Shown here: piece after piece, positions 1 through 10,730 of the stretch | How the letters are laid out: the number at the start of each line of letters is the position of its first letter | Position numbering within the stretch: position 1 is the first letter of the stretch | Source of the DNA: an uncultured Anaeroplasmataceae bacterium | GTDB taxonomy: Bacteria > Bacillota_I > Bacilli_A > Acholeplasmatales > Anaeroplasmataceae | Assembly (NCBI GenBank): GCA_947589245.1 | Contig: CANQBD010000001.1 | Span: 1-64,000 of the forward strand | Reading direction: 5' to 3' | Length of the DNA: 64,000 nucleotides | Translations under genes and position numbers: made by a program | The notes under the pieces: model-generated | Database searches by the model: none | The model's input: only the letters and a program-made list of their open reading frames with translations | What the model was told of the DNA's origin: nothing

Positions 1-325
1 ATTAGAATATAGACAACAATCCTTATCTCAATTATAATATTAAATTACTTAGTCCAATTTATTGGGTACCTAACATTATAATCGAAGTATTTTTTTCATA
101 TAGTAATTTGTTTTTTGGTTTGTTGGGATATGTTTTTTAAGTTTTCTTAATTTGTTTTCCTAATGAATCTCCATTCTCATCATAGCTAAATTGGGCTTAT
201 TCATTTGGCATTTTTTAGCGGATTTTTCTTTTTCAAGACTCTTTTTAAAAGTTACAACCTTTGTCAGTGGAATTTACTTTTATAATTAACATAACCATAA
301 TTTTTTAGATTATTACAACATTTTA
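1..325. other. Intergenic stretch without a recognised gene
   Basis: No open reading frame with a credible ribosome binding site was found on either strand. It is very AT-rich. The usual upstream neighbours of rpoB (rplJ, rplL) are not present, so either the ribosomal-protein part of the operon lies further upstream or rpoBC is a separate transcription unit here. Confidence 0.5.
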
Positions 326-354
326 TTGACTTTGTTGATTATATTTATTATAAT
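326..354 (+). promoter_or_regulatory. Promoter of rpoB-rpoC
   Basis: TTGACT at 326-331 and TATAAT at 349-354 are separated by exactly 17 bases, a near-consensus sigma-A promoter. Transcription should start near 361 and leave a leader of about 200 nt before rpoB. Confidence 0.8.
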
Positions 355-360
355 ATTAAA

Positions 361-561
361 ATGCGTAATGTTTGTTTATAAATGCTCTTTTCTATAAGAA
401 AAGAAAATTATAATTTGTTTATGTTAGTCGCTTTTTAACGATTTTTAGATACTTTTTTTGTGGGAATCTTAGTGAGGGCTATAAGACAAGCCTAAAAGCC
501 TAATGGCAGTCTAATAAATAGGGAAGGGAAAAGGCTTTTTTAAGCGAATAAGGTTATTTTT
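361..561 (+). promoter_or_regulatory. rpoB leader with possible attenuator
   Basis: The leader holds a hairpin of TCTTTTCT and AGAAAAGA around 386-406. Further down, AAAAGCCT (494-501) can pair with AGGCTTTT (532-539), and the T-run continues to 541, giving a terminator-like shape with a long 30-nt loop. An upstream AGGGCT near 475-480 could compete for an AGCCT copy at 489-493. This looks like a switchable attenuator but the loop is long, so the call is tentative. The rpoB ribosome binding site AAGG (550-553) follows. Confidence 0.35.
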
Positions 562-3500
562 ATGAATTACAAAAATGTAAATTATGGAAAGAAATCTGTG
601 AGACGTAATTACTCTAAAATTCGTACTGAAGTTGAATTGCCAGATTTGATTGAAATTCAAACTAAGTCTTTTGACTGGTTTGTTAATGAGGGTCTTGAAG
701 AATTGTTTAGAGATATCTCTCCAATAACTTCATTCAATGGTGATTTAAAACTTTATTTTGGTGAGCATCACTTTGAGAACCCAAAATTTTCGATTGTTGA
801 TTGTAAGTTAAGAGATATTAACTTTGCACGTCCTTTAAAGGTTAATGTACGTTTAGAGAATGCTCAAACCGGTGAAGTTCTTGAACAAGAATTATTTATG
901 GGTGATATTCCATACATGACACCAGTTGGTACATTTATTATCAATGGTGCTGAACGTGTTATTATAAGCCAAATCGTTCGTTCATCAGGCGTTTACTATG
1001 CTAAAGAAATTGACAAGAAGACTGGCGATACTAAGTATACTGGTACAGTTATTCCTACTAGAGGTGCTTGGATTGAATATGAGATGGGGTCTAAAAATGT
1101 TTGGTATGGTAAACTAGATCGTTCTAAGAAAATTCCATTAACTACTGTTTTACGTTCTTATGGTTTATCTACAAACCAATCAATCATTGATTTATTTGGT
1201 GATTCTGAATATTTACAATCTACTTTTGAAAAGGATTTAACAACTAATTCTGAAGAAGCTGCTATTGAAGTCTATTCAAAATTAAGACAAGGTGAAAAAG
1301 TACCTGTAGATGGTGCTCGTGCTTTAATTGTTCAACGTTTATTTGATGATAGACGTTATGATTTACAAAAGGTTGGTCGTTTCAAATACAATGTTAAGCT
1401 AGATGTTTTACAAAGAGCTAAGAATTTAACTTTAGCTCAAGATGTTGTAGCTAAAGAAGATATTTTTGATGATGAAACTGGTGAATTATTATTTAAAGCT
1501 GGTACTAAAATTGCTGCTTATGGTGATTTAATTACTGGTGATACTTTAGCTAAATTAAAAAAAGCCAGAGCTGCTTTTCGTCAAAAGCTAGATTTGGGCA
1601 ATACTCTTTGTGAGGATCCATATAATGAAATCTTACTTGTTTCTGTTGTTAAGCACGATGAGTCAGAGATTGTTAAGATTATTGGTAATGACCAAAGAGA
1701 AAAATGTTTACATATTACAATGTCTGATATTATTGCTTCTGCTAGCTATTATTTAAATCTTTACCAAAATGTTGGTACTCTAGATGATATTGACCATTTA
1801 GGTAACAGAAGATTAAGGCTAATTGGTGAATTATTAAAAAATCAATTCCGTATTGGTTTTGCCAAGCTAGAGAAGAACATTATTGATAGAATGTCTACTG
1901 TTGAGGGACATGAGGCAACTCCTCAAAACCTAATCAACATCAAGCCTTTGACCTCATCATTAAAGGAATTTTTTGGTTCATCACAATTATCTCAATTTAT
2001 GGATCAAATTAATCCACTTGCTGAAATCACTCAAAAGCGGCGTATTTCCGCTCTAGGTACAGGTGGTATTGCTCGTGATCGTGCTGGTGTAGAGGTTCGT
2101 GATGTTCACAATTCTCACTATGGTCGTATGTGTCCTATTGAGACACCAGAAGGACCTTCTATCGGTCTTATCACATCACTAGCTACTTATGCTAAAGTTA
2201 ATGAATATGGTTTTATTGAAACCCCATATTTTGTTGTTAAGAAAGATGCCACTGGTCGCAAGTATGTTTCTGAAGAGCAAGTTTATCTTTCTGCTGATAA
2301 GGAAGAAGGTTTGGTTATTGCTTCAGCTTCAACTAAGTTAGATGCTGATGGTCATATTGTTGAAGATCGTGTTATTGGTCGTCGTAATGGTGAAACTGAA
2401 ATGGTTGATCCAGAAGAAGTTGATTATATGGACGTATCACCAAAACAAATTGTTTCTGTAGCGGCTGCGTGTGTACCATTCCTTGAACACGATGATGCTA
2501 CTCGTGCACTAATGGGAGCGAATATGCAACGTCAGGCAGTTCCAATTATTAATCCTGAAAGTCCAATTGTTGGTACTGGTATGGAGTATAAGGCAGCTAA
2601 GGATAGTGGGTCTGCGTTAATTGCCACTATGCCTGGTATTGTTGAATATGTTGATGCGAAGAAGATTATTGTTAAAGAAGATTCTGGCGATATGCATCGC
2701 TATGACTTGTATCAATTCTTGCGTTCAAATTCTGCAACTGCTATTATGCAAAGACCTATTGTAAAACCAGGTGAAAGAATTGACCGTGGTGATATTATTG
2801 CTGATGGTCAATCTATGAAGAATGGCGAATTAGCTTTGGGTCGAAATGTTAGAATTGCATTCATGACATGGGAAGGATATAATTTTGAGGATGCCGTTAT
2901 CATGTCTGAAAAAATGGTATACGACGATGTTTATACTTCAATTCATATTGATGAATTTTCAATTGAATGTCGTGATACTAAGTTAGGTAAAGAGGAATTT
3001 ACTTATGAAATTCCTAATGTCAAAGAAGAAACAAAGAAAAACCTTGATGCTAATGGTATTGTTATTCCTGGTACAGAGGTTAAGGAAGGCGATATTCTAG
3101 TAGGTAAGATTACTCCTAAGGGGGTAACAGATCCTACTCCTGAAGAAAGATTATTATTAGCTATTTTTGGTGAAAAGAGCCGTGATGTTCGTGATACTTC
3201 CTTAAGAGTTCCACATGGCGGTGGAGGTGTTGTTCAATCTATTCAACATTTCTCTAAGGCTAATGGTGATGAATTGGCTCCAGGTGTTAATGAAGTAGTA
3301 AGAATTTATATCGTTCAAAAACGTAAGATTCAAGTTGGTGATAAAATGGCAGGTCGTCATGGTAACAAGGGTGTTATTTCTAACATTTTACCTGTTGAAG
3401 ATATGCCATTTACATCTGATGGTGAGCCTATTGATATTATGCTTAACCCTCAAGGTGTACCATCTCGTATGAATATTGGTCAAGTTCTTGAGTTACATTT

Positions 3501-4077
3501 AGGTATTGCTGCTAAGAAGCTTGGTATTAAAGTTGCTACCCCAGTATTTGATGGTGCGACCATTGAAGATATTGAAGCTATTATGGCTGAAGCTGGTATG
3601 AATAAAGATGGTAAAGAAGTTCTATTTGATGGTAGAACTGGTGAACCATTTGAAAATAAGATTACAGTTGGTATCATGTACTTCGTTAAGTTAAGTCACA
3701 TGGTTGATGACAAGTTACATGCTCGTAACGTTGGTCCATATACTTTAGTAACTCAACAACCTATGGGTGGTAAAGCTCAAAATGGTGGTCAACGTTTTGG
3801 TGAAATGGAAGTTTGGGCTCTTGAGGCTTATGGGGCTGCTAATACTTTACGTGAAATGTTAACTGTTAAGTCTGATGATTTAGTTGGCCGTGATCGAGTA
3901 TTTGATGCTATCGTTGATGGCAAGCCTATTCCAGAATCTTCAATTCCAGAATCATTCAGAGTATTAACTCGGGAATTACAAGCTTTAGGTATTCATGTTG
4001 AGTTAATTAATGAAGATGGTGAAAACGAAGTAAATCGTTCAATTGTTGATTTAAAAATAAGAGAAACTGTTAGATAA
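562..4077 (+). CDS. rpoB: DNA-directed RNA polymerase subunit beta
   Basis: Beta subunit of RNA polymerase, forming one side of the active-site cleft and the rifampicin pocket. The 1171-residue length is close to other Firmicutes RpoB proteins and it lacks the large insertions of the E. coli protein. The rifampicin region begins with [10 protein letters not shown] and continues through KRRISALG to [15 protein letters not shown]. The GRHGNKGV motif near residue 930 belongs to the catalytic core. Residue 491, equivalent to E. coli His526, is Gln, and Thr500 replaces the usual Pro after SALG. AAGG eight bases before the ATG serves as ribosome binding site. It overlaps the longest reading of rpoC by one base and is cotranscribed with it. 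Identity is certain. Confidence 0.98.
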   Translation: MNYKNVNYGKKSVRRNYSKIRTEVELPDLIEIQTKSFDWFVNEGLEELFRDISPITSFNGDLKLYFGEHHFENPKFSIVDCKLRDINFARPLKVNVRLENAQTGEVLEQELFMGDIPYMTPVGTFIINGAERVIISQIVRSSGVYYAKEIDKKTGDTKYTGTVIPTRGAWIEYEMGSKNVWYGKLDRSKKIPLTTVLRSYGLSTNQSIIDLFGDSEYLQSTFEKDLTTNSEEAAIEVYSKLRQGEKVPVDGARALIVQRLFDDRRYDLQKVGRFKYNVKLDVLQRAKNLTLAQDVVAKEDIFDDETGELLFKAGTKIAAYGDLITGDTLAKLKKARAAFRQKLDLGNTLCEDPYNEILLVSVVKHDESEIVKIIGNDQREKCLHITMSDIIASASYYLNLYQNVGTLDDIDHLGNRRLRLIGELLKNQFRIGFAKLEKNIIDRMSTVEGHEATPQNLINIKPLTSSLKEFFGSSQLSQFMDQINPLAEITQKRRISALGTGGIARDRAGVEVRDVHNSHYGRMCPIETPEGPSIGLITSLATYAKVNEYGFIETPYFVVKKDATGRKYVSEEQVYLSADKEEGLVIASASTKLDADGHIVEDRVIGRRNGETEMVDPEEVDYMDVSPKQIVSVAAACVPFLEHDDATRALMGANMQRQAVPIINPESPIVGTGMEYKAAKDSGSALIATMPGIVEYVDAKKIIVKEDSGDMHRYDLYQFLRSNSATAIMQRPIVKPGERIDRGDIIADGQSMKNGELALGRNVRIAFMTWEGYNFEDAVIMSEKMVYDDVYTSIHIDEFSIECRDTKLGKEEFTYEIPNVKEETKKNLDANGIVIPGTEVKEGDILVGKITPKGVTDPTPEERLLLAIFGEKSRDVRDTSLRVPHGGGGVVQSIQHFSKANGDELAPGVNEVVRIYIVQKRKIQVGDKMAGRHGNKGVISNILPVEDMPFTSDGEPIDIMLNPQGVPSRMNIGQVLELHLGIAAKKLGIKVATPVFDGATIEDIEAIMAEAGMNKDGKEVLFDGRTGEPFENKITVGIMYFVKLSHMVDDKLHARNVGPYTLVTQQPMGGKAQNGGQRFGEMEVWALEAYGAANTLREMLTVKSDDLVGRDRVFDAIVDGKPIPESSIPESFRVLTRELQALGIHVELINEDGENEVNRSIVDLKIRETVR

Positions 4078-4091
4078 TGGAGGGAAAAACT

Positions 4092-7000
4092 ATGAGTACA
4101 CAATATAAATATATTAAAATTGGTTTAGCCTCTCCAGAAGAAATTTTATCATGGTCACATGGTGAAGTTTTAAAGCATGAAACTATTAACTATCGTACTT
4201 TAAAACCTGAACCAGATGGCTTATTCTGTGAGAAAATTTTTGGTCCTATGAAGGATTATCAATGTGCTTGCGGTAAATCTAAACGTAACACCGATAAAGG
4301 TAAAATTTGTGAAAAATGTGGTGTTGAAATAACTGAATCAAAAGTAAGAAGAGAAAGACTAGGCCATATTACTTTGGCAAGTCCAGTTGTTCATACTTGG
4401 TTTTTAAGAACTAGTAATTCACCGCTTGCAACTCTACTAGATATTAAAACAAAAGATTTAGAAGAAATCGTTTATTTAGCATCATATATTGTTATTTCTG
4501 CTGATAAGGATACTGGTTTAGTAAAGAAGCAAATTCTTTCTGAAAGTGATTATTCTGTTAAAAGTGAACAATTTCCAGGTAAGTTTAAAGCTTTAACTGG
4601 TGCTGAAGCTGTTAAGGTTTTATTAAAGGAAATTGATTTAGAGAAAGAAGAAAAGGTTTTAAGGAAAAAGCTAAAGAGTTCTTCAAAACAACGTCGTGAT
4701 CGGGTTATTAAGCGTCTTGAAGTTGTTGAATCTTTCCTTCATTCTGATAATAAGCCTGAATGGATGATTCTTGAAGTATTACCAGTTATTCCACCTGATT
4801 TAAGACCAATGGTCCAACTTGAAGGTGGCCGTTTTGCAACAACAGATTTAAATGATTTGTATCGACGTATTTTGAATCGTAATAACCGTTTGAAAAAGCA
4901 ATTTGAACAAAACGCCCCTCACTTAATTACCAAGAATGAAAAGCGTATGCTTCAAGAAGCTGTTGATGCCTTAATTGATAATTCTAAACGTGGTAAAAAA
5001 GCTGTTGTTGAAAAGAATCATCATTTAAAGAGTTTATCTGATATGCTTCGTGGTAAGCAAGGGCGTTTCCGTCAAAACTTGCTTGGTAAACGTGTTGACT
5101 ATTCTGGTCGTTCAGTTATTGTTGTTGGTCCATCTTTAAAAATGTATCAATGTGGTATTCCAAAGGAAATGGCGTTAATCTTATTTAAGCCTTTCGTATT
5201 AAGAGAGTTAATTAAAGCTGGTAACAGCATTGCTGTTGCCTCAAAGGCTTGTGATAATCAAGATGATAGTGTTTGGGGAATCTTAGAAGAAGTTATTAGA
5301 GAACATCCAGTGCTTCTTAATCGTGCACCAACACTTCACCGTTTAGGTATTCAAGCATTTGAACCTGTACTTATTGAAGGTAAGGCTATTAGACTTCACC
5401 CACTTGTTTGTACACCATTTAATGCTGACTTTGATGGTGACCAAATGGCTGTCCATGTGCCTCTATCTTTAGAAGCACAAGCTGAAGCTCGTTTATTGAT
5501 GTTGGCTTCCAATAATATTTTGAATCCAAAAGATGGTAAACCCGTTGTTACACCATCTCAGGATATGATTTTAGGTAACTATTATTTAACACTTGAAAGA
5601 AGTGGCGAACCTAACGAAGGTCATTTCTATAAGGATTTTAATGAAGCATATATGTCATATAAAAATGGTGACATTACACTTCACACTCGTATTTTTGTCG
5701 ATCCAGCATATTTACCTGCTGAAAAATTTGAAAACAATCCTAATCATGGCAAGTATTTATTTACTACTTTAGGTAAGATGATTTTCAATAACATTCTTCC
5801 AGATGAGTTTCCATATTTGAATGAACCAACTGAGGAAAATTTATGTGTGGCTACTCCTAGTAAATATTTCTTAGATAACAAGAATCCTGAAAACACTTAT
5901 GAGGCTTTACTGGCTCATGAAGAAGTATCACCATTTAAGAAAAAGAATATTGCTAGAATCATTGCTGAAGTATTTAAAAGATTCCATATTACCGAAACCT
6001 CTAAAATGCTAGATCGTATTAAGGATTTAGGCTTTCAATATTCAACCATTGCCGGTTTAACAATTTCAGCTGCTGATGTACTTGATTATAAAGGTAAACA
6101 AACACGTATTGCTGAAGCCGATAAGAAAATTGATGAAATTACAATGATGTATGAGCTTGGCCAATTAACTAACAAAGAACGTAAGAAATTAGTTGAAAAA
6201 GAATGGGGCGATGCTCGTAATGAAATTCAAGAAGGTCTATGGGAAGAATTATCTAAACAAAAAGATAATCATATATTTATGATGGCTGATTCTGGTTCTC
6301 GTGGTAATGCTTCTAACTTTGCTCAATTAGCTGGTATGCGTGGTTTAATGGCCAACACAGCTGGTGAGACAATTGAAGTGCCTGTTAAGGCTAACTTCCG
6401 TGAGGGTCTTACTGTATCAGAATTCTTTATTTCAACTCACGGTTCTAGAAAAGGTTCTACAGATACAGCTTTAAAGACTGCTGAATCTGGGTACTTAACT
6501 CGTCGTTTAGTTGATGTTTCTCAAGATGTAATCATTTCTCAAGTTGATTGTGGTACCGAAAAGGGTATGTATGTTGAGGATATTGTTGACGATGGCGGGA
6601 AGGTTGTTGTTACCGTTGCTGAACGTATTATTGGTCGTTTTGCTGCTAAGGATTTAATTAATCCTGAAACTGGTGAAATTATTGTTAAACGAAATGAAAT
6701 GTTTACAGAAGAATCTGCAGCTTTAGTTTCTGAGGCCGGAATTAAGTCAGTATGTATTCGTACCAACTTAACTTGTGATGCCAAGAGTGGTGTATGTATG
6801 ATTTGTTATGGTCGTAACCTTGCAACTAATAAGGTTGTTGAAGTTGGTGAAGCAGTTGGTACTGTTGCTGCTCAATCAATCGGTGAGCCAGGTACACAGT
6901 TAACAATGCGTACATTCCACACAGGTGGTGTTGCTTCGGCAGCTGATATCACACAAGGTCTTCCACGTGTTCAAGAATTATTCGAGGCTCGTAAGCCAAA

Positions 7001-7829
7001 AGGTAAAGCTACTATTTCCGAAATAGATGGTATAGTTGAACATATTGAAAAAACCAAGAATGGTTTGGCTATTTCAATTAAGAATGATACTGAAGAAAAA
7101 ATTTATACTGTTGATGCAACATCAGAATTGTTAGTATCTGTTGGTTCTCAAATCAAACGTGGCGAAAAGTTAATGAAGGGTTCTATTCATCCAAAAGAAT
7201 TATTAAGAATCAAGGATGCAGAGGCTGTTCAAAAATATATTGTAGAAGAAGTACAAAAGGTTTATCGTTCTCAATCAGTTGAAATTTCAGATAAGCATAT
7301 TGAAATTATTGTACGTCAAATGATGCGTAAGTTATTGGTTGTTCAAGAAGGCGATACTGACTTATTACCAGGACGTGATATATCTATTAATGAATATAGA
7401 GAGGCTTGTAAAAATATTCTTCAAAAAGGTGGCAAGCTACCTACAGCTAAGCCATTATTATTGGGTATTACTAAAGCTGCTTTAGCTAGTCAATCATTCT
7501 TATCTGCATGTTCATTCCAAGAGACAACAAGAATTTTAACTCAAGTTGCAATTCAATCTAAAACAGATTATTTAGTTGGTCTAAAGGAAAATGTTATTAT
7601 CGGTGGCTTAATTCCTGCTGGTACTGGCGTTTTAGTAGAAGATGAATTCTCTTGTGAACATCGTCCTGATGAAGAGGGTATTGAAGAAAATGTTTATCAA
7701 GAGATTAATGATTCATTTAATAATGAGGAAACTTTAGAAGAAGATTTAGAAGATGTTCCTGAAAGCTTAGATGAAGAAAATCTTGAAGATGATATTGTAG
7801 AAGAAAACGAAGAATCTGTTGAGGAATAG
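4092..7829 (+). CDS. rpoC: DNA-directed RNA polymerase subunit beta'
   Basis: Largest RNA polymerase subunit, carrying the catalytic magnesium site. Start 4092 is chosen because GGAGGG (4079-4084) sits seven bases upstream; an in-frame ATG at 4077 overlaps the rpoB stop and has no such site. An N-terminal zinc site uses Cys58, Cys60, Cys73 and Cys76. The catalytic NADFDGD motif is residues 444-450. A second cysteine cluster ([11 protein letters not shown]) lies near residue 900. The bridge-helix and trigger-loop region with [16 protein letters not shown] follows. The last 45 or so residues form a strongly acidic tail rich in Glu and Asp, longer than in Bacillus subtilis. A strong terminator follows, so the rpoBC unit ends here. 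Confidence 0.97.
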   Translation: MSTQYKYIKIGLASPEEILSWSHGEVLKHETINYRTLKPEPDGLFCEKIFGPMKDYQCACGKSKRNTDKGKICEKCGVEITESKVRRERLGHITLASPVVHTWFLRTSNSPLATLLDIKTKDLEEIVYLASYIVISADKDTGLVKKQILSESDYSVKSEQFPGKFKALTGAEAVKVLLKEIDLEKEEKVLRKKLKSSSKQRRDRVIKRLEVVESFLHSDNKPEWMILEVLPVIPPDLRPMVQLEGGRFATTDLNDLYRRILNRNNRLKKQFEQNAPHLITKNEKRMLQEAVDALIDNSKRGKKAVVEKNHHLKSLSDMLRGKQGRFRQNLLGKRVDYSGRSVIVVGPSLKMYQCGIPKEMALILFKPFVLRELIKAGNSIAVASKACDNQDDSVWGILEEVIREHPVLLNRAPTLHRLGIQAFEPVLIEGKAIRLHPLVCTPFNADFDGDQMAVHVPLSLEAQAEARLLMLASNNILNPKDGKPVVTPSQDMILGNYYLTLERSGEPNEGHFYKDFNEAYMSYKNGDITLHTRIFVDPAYLPAEKFENNPNHGKYLFTTLGKMIFNNILPDEFPYLNEPTEENLCVATPSKYFLDNKNPENTYEALLAHEEVSPFKKKNIARIIAEVFKRFHITETSKMLDRIKDLGFQYSTIAGLTISAADVLDYKGKQTRIAEADKKIDEITMMYELGQLTNKERKKLVEKEWGDARNEIQEGLWEELSKQKDNHIFMMADSGSRGNASNFAQLAGMRGLMANTAGETIEVPVKANFREGLTVSEFFISTHGSRKGSTDTALKTAESGYLTRRLVDVSQDVIISQVDCGTEKGMYVEDIVDDGGKVVVTVAERIIGRFAAKDLINPETGEIIVKRNEMFTEESAALVSEAGIKSVCIRTNLTCDAKSGVCMICYGRNLATNKVVEVGEAVGTVAAQSIGEPGTQLTMRTFHTGGVASAADITQGLPRVQELFEARKPKGKATISEIDGIVEHIEKTKNGLAISIKNDTEEKIYTVDATSELLVSVGSQIKRGEKLMKGSIHPKELLRIKDAEAVQKYIVEEVQKVYRSQSVEISDKHIEIIVRQMMRKLLVVQEGDTDLLPGRDISINEYREACKNILQKGGKLPTAKPLLLGITKAALASQSFLSACSFQETTRILTQVAIQSKTDYLVGLKENVIIGGLIPAGTGVLVEDEFSCEHRPDEEGIEENVYQEINDSFNNEETLEEDLEDVPESLDEENLEDDIVEENEESVEE

Positions 7830-7857
7830 TTTTCATAAAAAATAAATAAGTTTTATT

Positions 7858-7898
7858 CTGTCCCTATATATTTTAAAATTAAGTAGGGACAGTTTTTT
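7858..7898 (+). terminator. Terminator after rpoC
   Basis: CTGTCCCTA (7858-7866) pairs perfectly with TAGGGACAG (7884-7892), and a T6 run follows at 7893-7898. Confidence 0.85.
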
Positions 7899-7938
7899 CA
7901 TTTGTCTAAATTGATTTCTTTATTTGTAATTTGTTTTA

Positions 7939-7947
7939 TGCTAAAAT
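7939..7947 (+). promoter_or_regulatory. Extended -10 promoter of the Sel1 gene
   Basis: TGC followed by TAAAAT (7942-7947) is an extended -10 element. No good -35 lies at 17 bases. The predicted start of transcription is about 7954, just before the ribosome binding site. Confidence 0.5.
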
Positions 7948-7965
7948 ATTAAAGAGGTGTTGGCT

Positions 7966-9123
7966 ATGGAGGAAATAATTTATAATCCTTTTGCTGGTGT
8001 ATATAAACGAGCCGTTGAATTATATTTAAATAAAGAATATCAAGAAGCTTTTATAAAATTTTTTTCAGTTGTAGAAAACGATCGTGAAAATTATCATGCC
8101 AGCTTTTATTTAGGCGAATGTTATTTTTATGGCTATGGCACTGAGCAAAATTATGATAAAGCTTTTCCTTGTTATATGACAGCTGCTGTTAAACATGAAG
8201 TTGAGGCAGTATATAAGATAGGTCTAAGCTATGAAAAAGGCTATGGGGTAGAGATTGATGAAACTCAAGCTGTATCATGGTATATGGAAGCTGCTAAAAC
8301 GGATCATACAGAAGCAGAGTATCATTTAGGTTTGTGTTATAAACTAGGTAAAGGTATCGAACAAAATTATCCTTTGGCTGCCAGGTGGTTATTAAGAGCA
8401 GCTCAAAAAGGAGTTGTTGATGCCCAGAAGCAAGCTGCTGAATGCTATGAAGTTTTAAATCAACCTTTAGCCGCCGCAACTCTCTATTTGGCAGCTGCTG
8501 AAAATAATGACAGTTATTCTTGTTATAAAATAGCTAACTTTTATGCTGATGGCTATGGCTGTCCTAAATCTATTGACTTAGCCTTAGAATTTTTTAAAAA
8601 GTCAGCAAATCTAGGATATATTGAGGCAATGCTAGCTTTAGCTGATCGATATAAATTTGGTAATGGTTTAGAAAAGTCAATTCAGAATGCTATTTATTGG
8701 TGGCTTAAAGCTTCTGATAAAAATGATAGAGCTCAAATAGAACTTGCCGAATGTTATTTGGAAGGCAATGGCGTTTTACGTGATATAGATCAAGCAATGC
8801 AGTGGTTTGGCAAAGCCGCAAACAACAATAATGTTGAAGCTATGATGAGGCTTGCAGACCTTTCTTTAAATCCTCCTAAAGGATATGACAAAGATGAAGT
8901 TGGAGCTAAAATTTGGTTTAGTAAAGCTGCCGCTTTAGGTAGCAGTGAGGCAATGTATAAATTAGGTCTTTGTTATGAAGATGCAATTGGAAGTGCTAAT
9001 CCAAATTACAATGAGGCATATCGTTGGTATCGTCTAGCTTCATTAAATGGTTATGAAGCAGCAACTGAAGCTTGCAAAAGATTTTCTAAATCAATGTTTG
9101 GAACTATAAAAAGAAAAAAATAA
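7966..9123 (+). CDS. Sel1-like repeat protein
   Basis: A 385-residue protein made almost entirely of Sel1-like (TPR-related) helical repeats of about 36 residues. Repeats are recognised by recurring A-x-x-x-L-G-x-C-Y-x-x-G-x-G and W-x-x-x-A-A patterns from about residue 45 to 370, roughly nine copies. Such solenoids mediate protein-protein contacts. There is no signal peptide or membrane segment, so a cytoplasmic adaptor role is likely; the partner cannot be told. Start 7966 is preferred because AGAGGTG lies six bases upstream; a GTG at 7957 in the same frame would sit inside that site. It stands alone between the rpoC terminator and a bidirectional terminator. Confidence 0.85.
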   Translation: MEEIIYNPFAGVYKRAVELYLNKEYQEAFIKFFSVVENDRENYHASFYLGECYFYGYGTEQNYDKAFPCYMTAAVKHEVEAVYKIGLSYEKGYGVEIDETQAVSWYMEAAKTDHTEAEYHLGLCYKLGKGIEQNYPLAARWLLRAAQKGVVDAQKQAAECYEVLNQPLAAATLYLAAAENNDSYSCYKIANFYADGYGCPKSIDLALEFFKKSANLGYIEAMLALADRYKFGNGLEKSIQNAIYWWLKASDKNDRAQIELAECYLEGNGVLRDIDQAMQWFGKAANNNNVEAMMRLADLSLNPPKGYDKDEVGAKIWFSKAAALGSSEAMYKLGLCYEDAIGSANPNYNEAYRWYRLASLNGYEAATEACKRFSKSMFGTIKRKK

Positions 9124-9242
9124 AAAGCATAAGTTTATTTTTTTAGAAAATGTTATTAAAGAAATTATGAAAAATATTGTCTAAGTGAGTTTTTTAAAGA
9201 GACAGCTATTTAACTACTGAGATATTTATAATTCATAATAAA

Positions 9243-9298
9243 AACTCCTTTTTATAATGGTTTTAAGGATTCTCATTATAGAAAAGGAGTTATTTTTA
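9243..9298. terminator. Bidirectional terminator
   Basis: AACTCCTTTTTATAATG (9243-9259) pairs imperfectly with CATTATAGAAAAGGAGTT (9274-9291). A T-run follows on the plus strand and A-runs precede it, giving T-runs on the minus strand. It serves the Sel1 gene and the convergent Xre gene that ends at 9300. Confidence 0.75.
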
Positions 9299-9299
9299 T

Positions 9300-9932
9300 T
9301 TATAGTGTGGTTGGCTCTAACAAATCCTCGATATTGCATCCTAATACAATAGCAATTCGATATAATGTTTCAGCTTGCGCTTTATTTATATTGTTGTGTC
9401 TTTGTTCATACATTTGAATAGAACGAATGTCAACTTGTGCCCTATTGGCTAGCTCACTTTGTGAAAGGCCTCTTGCCGTTCTAATTTTTCTTAAGTTTGT
9501 TTCGCTAGCTGGTTCATGGAAATAAGTTTTAGCAATATCAAAAAATTTGGTAACATCGGCTTCGTGTAGGGTAGGATACAACTCTAAAACTTTTTTTATA
9601 GGCAAGTGTAAGTTAATTCTATAAAAAGAATATCCTGTCAAAAACTGAAATTGTGCTAAAATCCAACCAGCCCAAAAAAAACGATTTTTGCTTATGTGTT
9701 CAATATTGTTTATAGCTATCCGGTCATGATAAATTTCATCTAAATAATCGAGTGCAGAACAAGTTAAATATTTTGGATTGCCCTTTTCAATTTGTTTTGC
9801 TACAACTGAAGATATAAAAGTATGCCAAAATATTTCCGGGTTAAAACCTATATCAACAGCATGTTCAAACATAATGCCAATATTTTCGGCGACGTAAGGC
9901 AAATAAGATTTATTATACGATTGTATCACCAT
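9300..9932 (-). CDS. Xre-family regulator, probable antitoxin
   Basis: A 210-residue protein with a C-terminal helix-turn-helix of the Xre/Cro type (about residues 145-207; LRKIRTARGLSQSELA, then recognition-helix region DIRSIQMYEQ). The N-terminal 140 residues form a separate helical domain that I do not recognise. Its ATG lies inside the end of the upstream DUF3990 gene (20-base overlap), with a GGGGG ribosome binding site just before it, so the two are translationally coupled. By analogy with RES-Xre and other toxin-antitoxin modules, the unknown N-terminal domain would bind and neutralise the partner, and the HTH would repress the shared promoter. Function is inferred from context. Confidence 0.75.
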   Translation of the reverse strand: MVIQSYNKSYLPYVAENIGIMFEHAVDIGFNPEIFWHTFISSVVAKQIEKGNPKYLTCSALDYLDEIYHDRIAINNIEHISKNRFFWAGWILAQFQFLTGYSFYRINLHLPIKKVLELYPTLHEADVTKFFDIAKTYFHEPASETNLRKIRTARGLSQSELANRAQVDIRSIQMYEQRHNNINKAQAETLYRIAIVLGCNIEDLLEPTTL

Positions 9933-10596
9933 CTTTTAACCCCCTTCTTATAATATCAATCACAAATAAATCATCAGCAACACTGTCTTTTCGTATAGAA
10001 CCTTGCAAGTAATTGTTTCGTGCTTTTTCATCTCTTGCTATGCGTTTTGAATAATATTCATTATGATTGACAGTTTCAAAACCTTCAAATTTTAATTTTT
10101 CAAATGCTTTTTTACTTATAATTACCACTTGCTTTCCGAGTTGGCCAAGTTCCATTGCGTGACTAAGTTGTCGAACTGAAATAGTATTATTAATAAAATC
10201 TCTTGCAAAAGTAAAATATGAATCATCTGCTCGATAACCAATTACTATATCATAATCGGTTACATCTATATAAAAATTTTTTATTAAATAATCTTTGGCC
10301 TGTTTGGAGATATCATTGGTAAAATCGAAAGTTCTATGTTTTAGGAGTATGGCCATCCAATTTAAAATAGAATATCTTTTATCTGTTAAATTCAAAATAG
10401 AAAGGACAGTAATGTCGATAGTATATTTATTTGCAAATCCATTTGTTTTGTTATTGGTACAAGACCATTCTTTTGCGAGTTCTAGACTTTCAGTGCAATA
10501 AAAACCAAAGCCATAATCATTTTGGGGTTTACCTTGATGATAGATTGGTTTTTCAATTATGTCTTTTGAACCATGATATATTGTTATTTTTTTCAT
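9913..10596 (-). CDS. DUF3990 protein, probable toxin
   Basis: A 227-residue protein matching the DUF3990 pattern: an N-terminal YHGS (residues 8-11), followed by NDYGFGFYCT (near 26-35) and a central region ending in IGYRADDSYF and ISKKAFEKL. The YHGS and FGxGFYxT motifs resemble the NAD-binding strands of ADP-ribosyltransferase-fold proteins, so an NAD-using toxin is a reasonable inference but is not proven. It is the first gene of a two-gene minus-strand operon with an Xre protein, the toxin-first order seen in several toxin-antitoxin classes. AAAGGAG precedes the ATG. No signal peptide is seen, so it acts in the cytoplasm. It interrupts the usual rpoC-to-rpsL interval. Confidence 0.7.
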   Translation of the reverse strand: MKKITIYHGSKDIIEKPIYHQGKPQNDYGFGFYCTESLELAKEWSCTNNKTNGFANKYTIDITVLSILNLTDKRYSILNWMAILLKHRTFDFTNDISKQAKDYLIKNFYIDVTDYDIVIGYRADDSYFTFARDFINNTISVRQLSHAMELGQLGKQVVIISKKAFEKLKFEGFETVNHNEYYSKRIARDEKARNNYLQGSIRKDSVADDLFVIDIIRRGLKDGDTIV

Positions 10597-10620
10597 ATTT
10601 GCTCCTTTGTTATTACGATA

Positions 10621-10649
10621 ATTATATCATTGTAATGATACAAAGTCAA
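10621..10649 (-). promoter_or_regulatory. Promoter and operator of the DUF3990/Xre operon
   Basis: On the minus strand TTGACT (10649-10644) and TATAAT (10626-10621) are 17 bases apart. Between them lies a palindrome, TATCAT-TACA-ATGATA (10640-10625), overlapping the -10. A repressor dimer bound there would block RNA polymerase, as expected for self-repression by the Xre protein. Confidence 0.7.
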
Positions 10650-10730
10650 TTATCATTGTTGACAATTTTAAAACTTATGTATTAAATCTCAAATCAAAAA
10701 TAAAAAAGCCATATAAAATGACTTGTTAAA

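Noticed and set aside
4077..4091. ATG at 4077 as the start of rpoC
   Set aside because: It overlaps the rpoB stop and has no ribosome binding site; GGAGGG fits ATG 4092 and family alignment supports the shorter N terminus.
9124..9299. Attachment-site copy matching the tRNA-Arg 3' end
   Set aside because: No match to the tRNA 3' sequence was found near the far end of the DUF3990/Xre module, so site-specific integration is not supported.
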